Shown in pieces: positions 6,309-14,376 of a stretch of 64,000 nucleotides of DNA. The notes under the pieces were generated by a model. The model saw nothing but the letters and a program-made list of their open reading frames with translations, made no database searches and had not been told where the DNA came from. This DNA is from RGEC01 sp964626685 (GTDB taxonomy: Bacteria > Bacteroidota > Bacteroidia > NS11-12g > UBA955), in NCBI GenBank assembly GCA_964626685.1, contig CAZVJY010000001.1:124001-188000 (forward strand), in the 5' to 3' direction. A program made the translations under genes and the position numbers. How positions within the stretch are numbered: the first letter of the stretch is position 1; every line of letters starts with the position of its first letter.

Positions 6309-9020
6309 ATGAGCCAGCCCGATGATTCCTACCTTCTGAATGCCGATCCTTCGGCGATAGACCAGTTGTATGAGCAATACCGCGCCGATAAGGAAAGTGT
6401 TGATTTTGGCTGGAGAAAATTTTTTGAAGGCTTTGACCTAGGCGCTGGCAAAGCCGAATCCGGCGGACCAGTGAGTGAGGATGCCCTGAAAGAAATTCAG
6501 GTACTGAACCTCATCAATGCCTACCGTCAGCGAGGACACTTATTTGCCAAAACCAATCCACTGCGCGAACGCAGACAATACTCTCCAAACCTGGACATAG
6601 AAAACTTCGGCCTCAGCAAAGCCGACCTGGAAACTTCTTTCAGCGCAGGCATTGAGGTTGGATTAGGGCATGCCCCACTCAAAGATATCATTCAACTGCT
6701 GGAGCAAACCTATTGCCAAAGCATCGGCTGTGAGTTTACCTACATACGCGACCCGCGCCGCAGAGGCTGGCTGCAGGAGCGTTTCGAAAAAACCCGGAAT
6801 ATTCCTGACCTCACCACAGACGAAAAACGCCATTTCCTTAAGAAACTAAACCAGGCTACTGTATTTGAAAGCTTTATCCATACCAAATACATCGGTCAGA
6901 AACGCTTTTCGGTAGAAGGACTTGAATGCCTGATACCCGCGCTGGATGCGGTAATCCAATACGGCGCCGGATTGGGTGTAGAGGAATTTGTAATGGGGAT
7001 GGCCCACCGCGGTCGCCTGAATGTGCTGGCCAATGTATTCAACAAGCAATACAGTGCCATTTTTGGCGAATTTGAAGGTAAGGTTTTCCAGAATGAAGAA
7101 GATGAAGACTTCGAAGGGGATGTGAAGTATCACCTTGGCTACAGCACCGACGTGGAAACCGCAAGCGGCAAAACCGTGCACCTGCGTCTGGCAGACAATC
7201 CCAGTCACCTGGAAGCGGTAAACCCCGTGGTGAAAGGCCTTGCAAGAGCCAAGCTCGATACCAGATACGGCAACGATGTTAGCAAAATTTGCCCCATCCT
7301 GATTCATGGCGATGCCGCCGTAGCAGGCCAGGGCATTGTATACGAAGTGGTTCAGATGAGCGGCCTGGAAGCTTATTACGTAGGAGGAACCATACACGTG
7401 GTAACCAACAACCAGATTGGCTTCACCACCAACTACAGCGACTCCAGAACCAGCACCTACTGTACCGATGTGGCCAAAGTTACCCTTTGTCCCGTGCTGC
7501 ACGTAAATGCGGATGATGTGGAAGCCGTGGTACACGCCGTAAAACTGGCCATGGCCTACCGCCTGGAGTTCAACAGCGATATATTCATCGATTTGCTGGG
7601 CTACCGCAAATATGGACACAATGAAGGCGATGAGCCTCGCTTTACGCAGCCTCTCATGTACAAGCTCATCGACAAACACCCCAACCCACGCGAGATTTAC
7701 AAGAAAAAACTGCTGGAAAGGGGCGAAATCGATGCCGAACTGGCCGCCGAAATGGAGTTGCAGTTCAAACAGCTGTTGCAAGAGAAATTTGAAGAAGCCA
7801 AAGGCGATCTGAAGCCGGGTAAAAAGACCGTAAAAGACCGCTGGGATGGCTTCCGTCACCCAACTGAAAAAGATTTTAGCAAAGAGGTAAAAACCGGCAT
7901 TAAAAAGAAAAAACTGCTGGAACTGGGCGATAAAATCACCAGCATACCAGAAAATAACCTGCCGATCAAAAAAGTACAGAATCTGTTTGCCGACCGCAAA
8001 AAAATGCTCCAAAACGGCACACTGGACTGGGCTATGGGTGAATTACTCGCATACGCTACACTGCTGGATGAGGGGCACCCCGTGCGTATAGCCGGACAGG
8101 ACGTAGAACGCGGCACTTTCAGTCACAGGCATGCGGTTGTTAAAAAAGAAGACAGCGAACAGGAATACATTCCGCTTCAGCATATTTCAGATAAACAGGC
8201 CCGTTTTGGCGTATACAACAGCCTACTGAGCGAATATGCCGCACTGGGATTTGAATATGGCTATAGCAGCATGTTACCCGAAGGGCTGACCATCTGGGAA
8301 GCGCAGTTTGGAGACTTTGCCAACGGTGCGCAAATCATGATTGACCAGTTTATTGCCAGCGCAGAAACCAAATGGGGCAAATTCAGCGGTCTAACGATGC
8401 TGCTACCTCACGGCTACGAAGGCCAGGGTCCTGAGCACAGCAGTGCCCGCCCAGAGCGTTACCTGCAACTTTGCGCAGGTGGCAACATGCAGGTAATTTA
8501 TCCCAGCACACCCGCCAACCTTTTCCATGCACTGCGCCGTCAGCTGAACCGCGATTTTCAGGTTCCGCTGATTATCATGAGCCCCAAGAGTTTGTTGCGC
8601 CATCCGCTTTGCACCAGCAACATCGCTGATTTTGAAGGCTCCTTCCAGGATATTTATCCCGATACCGAGGTGGTAAAAAAGGCCCGCAAGGTGTTGTTCT
8701 GTACCGGAAAAATATATTTCGACCTGCTACAGGCCCGCAATGAGCGCAACATCAAGGATGTAGCCATTGTGCGCGTGGAACAACTGTATCCCCTGCCCGA
8801 ATGGAAACTGAAAGAGATATTCGACCAGTATAAGAATGCTGAATTCTGCTGGGTGCAGGAAGAACCCCGCAATCAGGGTTACTGGTTCCACCTGATGCGC
8901 TACGACTGGCCCGTGGCCCTGCGCTACATCGGACGTGGAAACAGTGCCAGCCCGGCTACCGGATACAAAAAGACCCACGACAAAGAGCAGGCCGATATCA
9001 TCGCACTCGCGCTTTCTTAA
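6309..9020 (+). CDS. sucA: 2-oxoglutarate dehydrogenase E1 component
   Basis: Thiamine-diphosphate-dependent decarboxylase of the TCA cycle; with E2 (SucB) and E3 it converts 2-oxoglutarate to succinyl-CoA. The 903-residue length fits the family. The N-terminal targeting segment is present (SYLLNADPSAIDQLYEQY). The ThDP-binding region contains ILIHGDAAVAGQG near residue 330, followed by VVTNNQIGFTTN; HRGRLNVLANV lies before it. The transketolase-like domain has VERGTFSHRHAVV and LPHGYEGQGPEHSSARPERYL, and the C-terminus has QEEPRNQGYW. It stands alone: no sucB or lpd lies beside it, and a 2-oxoacid dehydrogenase E2 at 27264 belongs to the pyruvate type. It ends 3 bp before the convergent nucleotidase gene. 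Confidence 0.97.
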   Translation: MSQPDDSYLLNADPSAIDQLYEQYRADKESVDFGWRKFFEGFDLGAGKAESGGPVSEDALKEIQVLNLINAYRQRGHLFAKTNPLRERRQYSPNLDIENFGLSKADLETSFSAGIEVGLGHAPLKDIIQLLEQTYCQSIGCEFTYIRDPRRRGWLQERFEKTRNIPDLTTDEKRHFLKKLNQATVFESFIHTKYIGQKRFSVEGLECLIPALDAVIQYGAGLGVEEFVMGMAHRGRLNVLANVFNKQYSAIFGEFEGKVFQNEEDEDFEGDVKYHLGYSTDVETASGKTVHLRLADNPSHLEAVNPVVKGLARAKLDTRYGNDVSKICPILIHGDAAVAGQGIVYEVVQMSGLEAYYVGGTIHVVTNNQIGFTTNYSDSRTSTYCTDVAKVTLCPVLHVNADDVEAVVHAVKLAMAYRLEFNSDIFIDLLGYRKYGHNEGDEPRFTQPLMYKLIDKHPNPREIYKKKLLERGEIDAELAAEMELQFKQLLQEKFEEAKGDLKPGKKTVKDRWDGFRHPTEKDFSKEVKTGIKKKKLLELGDKITSIPENNLPIKKVQNLFADRKKMLQNGTLDWAMGELLAYATLLDEGHPVRIAGQDVERGTFSHRHAVVKKEDSEQEYIPLQHISDKQARFGVYNSLLSEYAALGFEYGYSSMLPEGLTIWEAQFGDFANGAQIMIDQFIASAETKWGKFSGLTMLLPHGYEGQGPEHSSARPERYLQLCAGGNMQVIYPSTPANLFHALRRQLNRDFQVPLIIMSPKSLLRHPLCTSNIADFEGSFQDIYPDTEVVKKARKVLFCTGKIYFDLLQARNERNIKDVAIVRVEQLYPLPEWKLKEIFDQYKNAEFCWVQEEPRNQGYWFHLMRYDWPVALRYIGRGNSASPATGYKKTHDKEQADIIALALS

Positions 9021-9023
9021 GGC

Positions 9024-9890
9024 TTACTTAAATTCAAGCCGGATCATTCCCAACTGCAGGCCTGCCCAGCCGGCCTGATTCACAATTACATTGTTACCTT
9101 TTTTATTATTGACAATAACAGGTGCATCAAGAAAAGTGTGTGTATGGCCTCCCAAAATTAAATCAACTCCATGCGTTTCGGCAGCCAGCTTTTTATCGCT
9201 GATCTGGTTTCCGGGATACTCAAACCCAAGGTGTGACAATACGATAATGGTATCGCAGTGCATTCTCTGCTTTAGAAAATCCACTTGTTCCTGCACCGAT
9301 GAAATGGGGTCATTGTATCCTAAATTTTCACACAGGTGGGCGGGAATCAACCCCTCAGGATTTACACCCACACCGGTAATGCCAATTTTCAACCTGCCCT
9401 TTTTCACGACCCAATGCGGCTTGATCAGTCCATTAAGCGGGGTGTTAATGACACTGTAATTGCAATTTATAACAGAAAACCGGGCATGGTTTCTTATCAA
9501 ATCAGCCAGGTGTTTCGTCCCCATATCAAAATCATGATTACCAAGCGTGGTGGCCTCGTAACCCGCCATATTCATCCATCTGTATTCGGGCACACCACCA
9601 AATCGGTTGAAGTAGGGTGTTCCCTGAAACACATCCCCGCAATCCAGCAACAAGTTGTAATCACCATTCCTGCGCTGCTCATCTATCAGAGTTTTCAGTC
9701 TGGCAATACCACCCTGACCAGGGTATTTGGGATGGTTGTCAGAAAAAGACTCCAGCCGGCTGTGAAAATCGTTGGTATGCAGAATCACCAGTGATTGCGC
9801 CTCTCGTCTGGCGAACAAAGCATCCGGAGCCAGCAGCATCCCGCCGGCCAGCAAACTGCTATTTCTTAGGAATTCCCGCCTCGTTGGCAT
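9024..9890 (-). CDS. Tat-exported metallophosphatase, catalytic half of a split 5'-nucleotidase
   Basis: 288-residue calcineurin-like phosphoesterase equivalent to the N-terminal domain of UshA-type 5'-nucleotidases. The metal-ligand motifs are all present: HTNDFHSR, DCGDVFQG, TLGNHDFDMG, VLSHLGFEYPG and LGGHTHTFL. The N-terminus MPTRREFLRNSSLLAGG is a twin-arginine (Tat) signal, so the protein is probably exported folded with metal. The usual C-terminal substrate-specificity domain is missing and is encoded by the overlapping upstream gene (9859-10632; 32 bp overlap, different frame). Expected activity is removal of phosphate from 5'-nucleotides or nucleotide sugars in the periplasm. Exact substrates depend on the partner domain and are not readable here. 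Confidence 0.85.
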   Translation of the reverse strand: MPTRREFLRNSSLLAGGMLLAPDALFARREAQSLVILHTNDFHSRLESFSDNHPKYPGQGGIARLKTLIDEQRRNGDYNLLLDCGDVFQGTPYFNRFGGVPEYRWMNMAGYEATTLGNHDFDMGTKHLADLIRNHARFSVINCNYSVINTPLNGLIKPHWVVKKGRLKIGITGVGVNPEGLIPAHLCENLGYNDPISSVQEQVDFLKQRMHCDTIIVLSHLGFEYPGNQISDKKLAAETHGVDLILGGHTHTFLDAPVIVNNKKGNNVIVNQAGWAGLQLGMIRLEFK

Positions 9891-10632
9891 ACACTATTCT
9901 CCTTTCTGTTCTTTTACGGACCGCCCCATAAAGCCTGGTTTCCGACTGCACACCCCCGATCAAAACATCACGGACTGTTTTTTTGAGATAGATAATCTGC
10001 ATGGGGCTTTTGAACATGTAAAAACCATCGCCGCCAAATGCCAGGTAATCGGATGTGGCCACCCAGTAATCGCGGCGGCTGTCGAAACGACGCTGACCCA
10101 GCCATGCCGAATACTGCAACTTTTCATTCACCTCCAGTTTCAATCCGGAAACCGGCTCACCACCGCGACGGACAATGTGCTTAAACAGGCTATCCATCAT
10201 GCTGCCATTCAGTTTAAGCACAACCACACTGTTTTCAAACGGCATTACCTCATACATATTCCCCACGTTAATCTCACCCTTCGGCAAAGCAGTCCGAAGT
10301 CCGCCCAGATTCAAAACCGCAGCATCTAGACCAAAACCGACTTGGGATTTTAAACATGAATCCGCAAAAACAAACACCAAATCAGAGCACAGGTTACCCA
10401 AATTGCCTGAGGGTCTTTCCGGAAAATATCCGGTATCGGTTTTTCCCACAATGCCGGCGGTAAAGGTTTTCAGTGAATCTTTATAGGGAGCAATAAATGC
10501 AGCCATTTCGCTGTCTCTTGTTATATTTGAAGAAACCGGCAAAGTCAACCCCTTGTAAACAAATTTCTGCGGGCCGCAGGCCCCACCCAGAACACTTATT
10601 ACCAAAAGAAGGATAACCCGCAACAACTGCAA
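9859..10632 (-). CDS. 5'-nucleotidase C-terminal-domain lipoprotein (substrate-binding half)
   Basis: 257 residues. The start used is a TTG at 10632, giving MQLLRVILLLVISVLGGACG, a lipoprotein signal with lipobox LGGAC; a second TTG two codons downstream is also possible. The rest matches the 5'-nucleotidase C-terminal domain: NLCSDLVFVFAD (the usual NLLAD motif region), LNLGGLRTALPKGEINVGN, EVMPFENSVVVLKLNG, and the signature VATSDYLAFGGDGFYMF near residue 205, which in UshA-type enzymes stacks on the nucleobase. It has no phosphoesterase motifs of its own. It lies directly upstream of, and overlaps, the catalytic half, so the two probably act as one enzyme made from two polypeptides. Confidence 0.82.
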   Translation of the reverse strand: MQLLRVILLLVISVLGGACGPQKFVYKGLTLPVSSNITRDSEMAAFIAPYKDSLKTFTAGIVGKTDTGYFPERPSGNLGNLCSDLVFVFADSCLKSQVGFGLDAAVLNLGGLRTALPKGEINVGNMYEVMPFENSVVVLKLNGSMMDSLFKHIVRRGGEPVSGLKLEVNEKLQYSAWLGQRRFDSRRDYWVATSDYLAFGGDGFYMFKSPMQIIYLKKTVRDVLIGGVQSETRLYGAVRKRTERRIVYANEAGIPKK

Positions 10633-10723
10633 ATTAACAAACTTTACGGCTATGTGCGTAAAATGACATCTTAGCTTAGCTATTTCTTAACCTAAATATG
10701 CGAAATTTGCAGGATATTAGCTA

Positions 10724-11695
10724 ATGAAAAACACCTTTTTTGCACTTATCGGATTGTTTACCGCCGTTGGCGTTCAGGCACAATGCAATGAACTCTTCAT
10801 TTCTGAGTATATCGAAGGAACACACAACAACAAGGCAATTGAAATTTATAATCCGGGACCTAACAGCATCGATCTGAGCGGCTACCGTTTCACACGCTGG
10901 CAGAATGGTTCAGCCGTGTGGGGAAACCAATTCAGCGATGCGCTGTCCGGCACCATTGGCAGCAACCAGGTAAAAGTGCTGGTGCTGGATCGCCGCGACA
11001 CCACACAGACCGGCCGGGACACACTCGTAACCTACAACCTTCGAATCAAAGCAGATTTATTTCTCTCCAAAGATTACAGCACTTCATTTTCCATGAGCTT
11101 CAATGGTGATGATGCCCTGAGCCTTGACAAATTGACCCCAGGAACCAATCAGTGGGTTCCCGTAGATATTTTTGGCAAAATCGGACAACAGCCTCAGCTG
11201 CCATCCAATCCAGGCCGCACCATCGGCTGGAGCGATTCATTTCCGCACAACACCGGACTAGGACTTTGGTGCACCATCGATAAAACCCTAATCCGTAAGG
11301 CATCGGTAACCGGCGGTGTTAGAACCAATCCTGCCAACTTCAATCCCCGCAAAGAATATCAAGTTTATCCCGTAAACACCTTTGATTCACTTCGCACACA
11401 CAATTGCATCTGCAACAAGTTTCCTGCCAAGGTAAAAACCCTCTCTGCGGCCACACTGCAGATTTTCCCCAACCCAACCACAGGCAACATCAACGCATTT
11501 GTAGATGCGCCTCTAGCCATGGCTTACGCAACGGATGTACATGGCAGAAAAATCACATTGTCCTTTGACATGCAATACCCGAATGGATACGCCATTGCTT
11601 CGCTAAACACCACCAATTTGAGTGCGGGCATTTATCAGTTACAGGCTATTACCACAAGTAATAAAACCTACACCACCCGATTCATAAAACAATGA
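10724..11695 (+). CDS. Lamin-tail-domain (LTD) surface protein with T9SS sorting domain
   Basis: Secreted protein of 323 residues. The signal peptide is MKNTFFALIGLFTAVGVQAQ. Residues about 21-150 form a lamin-tail domain: ELFISEYIEGTHNNKAIEIYN, then IDLSGYRFTRWQNG. The last 75 residues are a type A T9SS C-terminal signal (LQIFPNPTTGNINAF, then LSAGIYQLQAIT), so the product is likely placed on the cell surface or released. LTDs are often found in secreted nucleases and DNA-metabolism proteins of Bacteroidota. The stop overlaps the ATG of the TonB receptor. A GAAATTTG box at 10702-10709 (one mismatch to TAnnTTTG) lies 14 nt upstream and may be the promoter, diverging from the nucleotidase pair. 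Confidence 0.82.
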   Translation: MKNTFFALIGLFTAVGVQAQCNELFISEYIEGTHNNKAIEIYNPGPNSIDLSGYRFTRWQNGSAVWGNQFSDALSGTIGSNQVKVLVLDRRDTTQTGRDTLVTYNLRIKADLFLSKDYSTSFSMSFNGDDALSLDKLTPGTNQWVPVDIFGKIGQQPQLPSNPGRTIGWSDSFPHNTGLGLWCTIDKTLIRKASVTGGVRTNPANFNPRKEYQVYPVNTFDSLRTHNCICNKFPAKVKTLSAATLQIFPNPTTGNINAFVDAPLAMAYATDVHGRKITLSFDMQYPNGYAIASLNTTNLSAGIYQLQAITTSNKTYTTRFIKQ

Positions 11696-14364
11696 GAATT
11701 GCGCTGTTACTGGCCACCTTGTGCTTCTCTCTAATTGCGAAAGCGCAGGTGAAAGTAGTGGGTAAAGTAACAGATGCCCTTACCGATGAAGGACTCAAGG
11801 GAGCCGTTATCAGTAGCAGGGCTGTTTCAGCGATCACCTCCGCAGACGGTTCGTTTACCCTACAGCTGGTAGGCGGCAATCACACCCTGATAGCTTCACT
11901 GGAAGGCTACAGCAACGACACTATCAGCCTCATCGGCGACCGCAGCCTCATCCCCAACATTGTTTTCAAACTGGAAAACCTGAGCACCGATGTGCAGGCT
12001 GTACAGATTACCGCATCGGTTGCCAAAGACCGCAAAACGCCCATTGCCTACAGCAATCTGAATGGTAAAACCATCAGCGAACAGCTGGGTAGTGCAGACC
12101 TGCCTATGCTGCTAAATGCCACACCCGGAGTATATGCAACCCAACAGGGCGGAGGTGCAGGTGATGCCCGTATTACCATCCGCGGATTCAACCAAAGAAA
12201 CATAGCCGTAATGATAGATGGAATCCCTGTCAATGACATGGAAAATGGGGAGGTTTACTGGAGTAACTGGTTTGGTTTGAGCGAAGTAACTGCCCTCACA
12301 CAGGTGCAACGTGGTTTGGGGAGCAGCCGCATTGCCAACCCGGCCGTAGGCGGCACCATGAACATCATTACCCGTGGAGTTTCACCCAAATTTAAAGCTT
12401 CTGCAAATGCAGAATTCGGAGACTCCCGATACCAGAAATTTTCGGCCACCATCAATACTGGCAAACTTCCAGGCAACTGGGGTGCCATTTTTAGTTTTAC
12501 AAAAAGAAGCAGCACCGGTTATGTGGATGCATTGTTTGATGACATGTATAGCTACTACGGCCGTATTGAAAAGAAATTTGGCAAAACACACACGTTGTCT
12601 TTCACGGCTATCGGCGCTCCACAAAGCCACGGACAGCGCAGTTTCAGGGCCCGTTTAAGTTTATACGATGTGGGACTGGCCAAAAAGCTAGGAATGGATA
12701 CCGTAGTAGGTGGAATGCCAGTAAATCAAGGAAGAAAATACAACCAGCACTGGGGCTGGCTGAATGAAGCCACAGTTGGAGATGCAGGCGACACCACCTG
12801 GTCTCAGGCTTACCGAAAAAATGAACGGATAAATCAGTTTCACAAACCCCAGATTTACCTGAAACACGACTGGAAACCCTCAGCCAAAACCCTTGTAAGC
12901 ACAGTTGCCTATGTATCTGTAGCAACCGGGGGAGGCACACAAAGTAACAGCATCAGCCAGGTTAAAACGTACGGCTCGTTCAATATGCAGGGAACCTGGT
13001 GGGCAAATACGAGAGGATCGGCCTTTGTACCAAACCCGGATCCCAATTTCAGCGCAACTGAACTGCGGTCTTATGGAATTTTACACCGCAACGTAAACAG
13101 CCACCGGTGGATTGGCGCGTTAACCACGTTAAACCATAAAATCAACAGGAATTTAACGTTTACCGGAGGATTGGATTTGAGAACTTACAGGGCTCAACAC
13201 TACAGAGAAGTGTATGATTTGCTGGGTGGCGATTACTTTATTCCGGATAACGGCGAACTGGATCCCAGAAAAAAGAGCCTGATTTACCGCAAAGGCGATA
13301 AATTCCGCTACAACTATGACGGACTTGTGCGCTGGGCCGGCGGCTTTGCCGAAATGGAATACACGCAGGGAAGAACTACTGGCTTTATCAACGCCAGTGC
13401 CACGCAGTCCTCTTATCAGCGTATAGATTTCTTCCGTTTAGACAGCCAGGGGAATGACCGTAAATCAAATTGGGTAAACCGCCCCGGATTCACATTTAAA
13501 ACAGGCATCAACCGCAACCTTAACCGCCACGTGAACCTTTTTGGCAATGTTGGCTATCTGAACAGACCTACCCGGTTCAACAACATTTTCGACAACAACA
13601 ACAACGAAGTTAAGGATGCACGAAACGAAAAAGTGTATGCCGCAGAGCTGGGTACAGGCTATAAAAGCCGTGTTTTCAGCCTCGACGTAAACGCTTATTA
13701 CACCTATTGGCAAAACAGACCGGCTAATTTCCTTCCTTCCTACCGCGATCCTGACGGAAATTTATTCACTTACAACATCAATGGTATGAAAGCGCGTCAC
13801 ATGGGTGTCGAATTTGCAGGCGTGTTGAAACCCGGAAACGGCATGACCATTCAAAGTGCGCTGAGTCTTGCCGACTGGCAATGGAAATCCGGAGCCAGAA
13901 GTATCATTCGCGACGATGCAGGTGACTCTGTTGGAATCGTTGACTTTGATGCCAATGGTGTGCATGTAGGTGATGCCGCTCAGTGTCAGTGGACGTGGAG
14001 CATTCGCTGGGAACCCACACTGCTTAAAGGCGCCTATATCTCAGCCCAGTATATCCGCTTCTGGAAACACTTTGCCGATTTTGACCCCTTGTCGCTGACC
14101 GGAAATTATAAAGGAAGAGAATCATTCAGAATTCCTTCATACTGGTATATGAACTTTTCGGCTGGCTATAACTTTAAGGCTTACAAAGACGGACAGCTGT
14201 CAGTATACGCAAACTGCCAGAATATTACAGATAATCTCTATATCAGCGATGCACAGCACCGCAGTGTTGACAACAATCCTGCCAACACGTTCAGACCAAC
14301 AAACCTCGAAGTTTTTGTCTCACCTGGGTTCCGCTACACCACAGGTATCCGTTACACTTTCTAA
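11692..14364 (+). CDS. TonB-dependent outer-membrane receptor with N-terminal carboxypeptidase-regulatory-like domain
   Basis: 890 residues. The signal peptide ends at LIAKAQ and is followed by a beta-sandwich carboxypeptidase-regulatory-like domain (about residues 20-105: VVGKVTDALTDEGLKGAVI). The plug domain follows (ITIRGFNQRNIAVMIDGIP, with PAVGGTMNIITRG closing it). The large barrel ends in a C-terminal aromatic residue (GIRYTF), as expected for BAM insertion. There is no SusD partner, so this is an ordinary TonB receptor rather than a SusC. The ATGA overlap with the LTD gene and the 12-bp gap to the endonuclease suggest uptake of a product of surface nucleic-acid breakdown, but the ligand is inferred from context only. 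Confidence 0.9.
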   Translation: MRIALLLATLCFSLIAKAQVKVVGKVTDALTDEGLKGAVISSRAVSAITSADGSFTLQLVGGNHTLIASLEGYSNDTISLIGDRSLIPNIVFKLENLSTDVQAVQITASVAKDRKTPIAYSNLNGKTISEQLGSADLPMLLNATPGVYATQQGGGAGDARITIRGFNQRNIAVMIDGIPVNDMENGEVYWSNWFGLSEVTALTQVQRGLGSSRIANPAVGGTMNIITRGVSPKFKASANAEFGDSRYQKFSATINTGKLPGNWGAIFSFTKRSSTGYVDALFDDMYSYYGRIEKKFGKTHTLSFTAIGAPQSHGQRSFRARLSLYDVGLAKKLGMDTVVGGMPVNQGRKYNQHWGWLNEATVGDAGDTTWSQAYRKNERINQFHKPQIYLKHDWKPSAKTLVSTVAYVSVATGGGTQSNSISQVKTYGSFNMQGTWWANTRGSAFVPNPDPNFSATELRSYGILHRNVNSHRWIGALTTLNHKINRNLTFTGGLDLRTYRAQHYREVYDLLGGDYFIPDNGELDPRKKSLIYRKGDKFRYNYDGLVRWAGGFAEMEYTQGRTTGFINASATQSSYQRIDFFRLDSQGNDRKSNWVNRPGFTFKTGINRNLNRHVNLFGNVGYLNRPTRFNNIFDNNNNEVKDARNEKVYAAELGTGYKSRVFSLDVNAYYTYWQNRPANFLPSYRDPDGNLFTYNINGMKARHMGVEFAGVLKPGNGMTIQSALSLADWQWKSGARSIIRDDAGDSVGIVDFDANGVHVGDAAQCQWTWSIRWEPTLLKGAYISAQYIRFWKHFADFDPLSLTGNYKGRESFRIPSYWYMNFSAGYNFKAYKDGQLSVYANCQNITDNLYISDAQHRSVDNNPANTFRPTNLEVFVSPGFRYTTGIRYTF

Positions 14365-14376
14365 ACCCAAACCCTC

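Noticed and set aside
6846..8012. A 388-codon open frame on the minus strand inside sucA
   Set aside because: It has no family motifs, lies wholly antisense to a well-supported gene and its composition mirrors the codon pattern of sucA.
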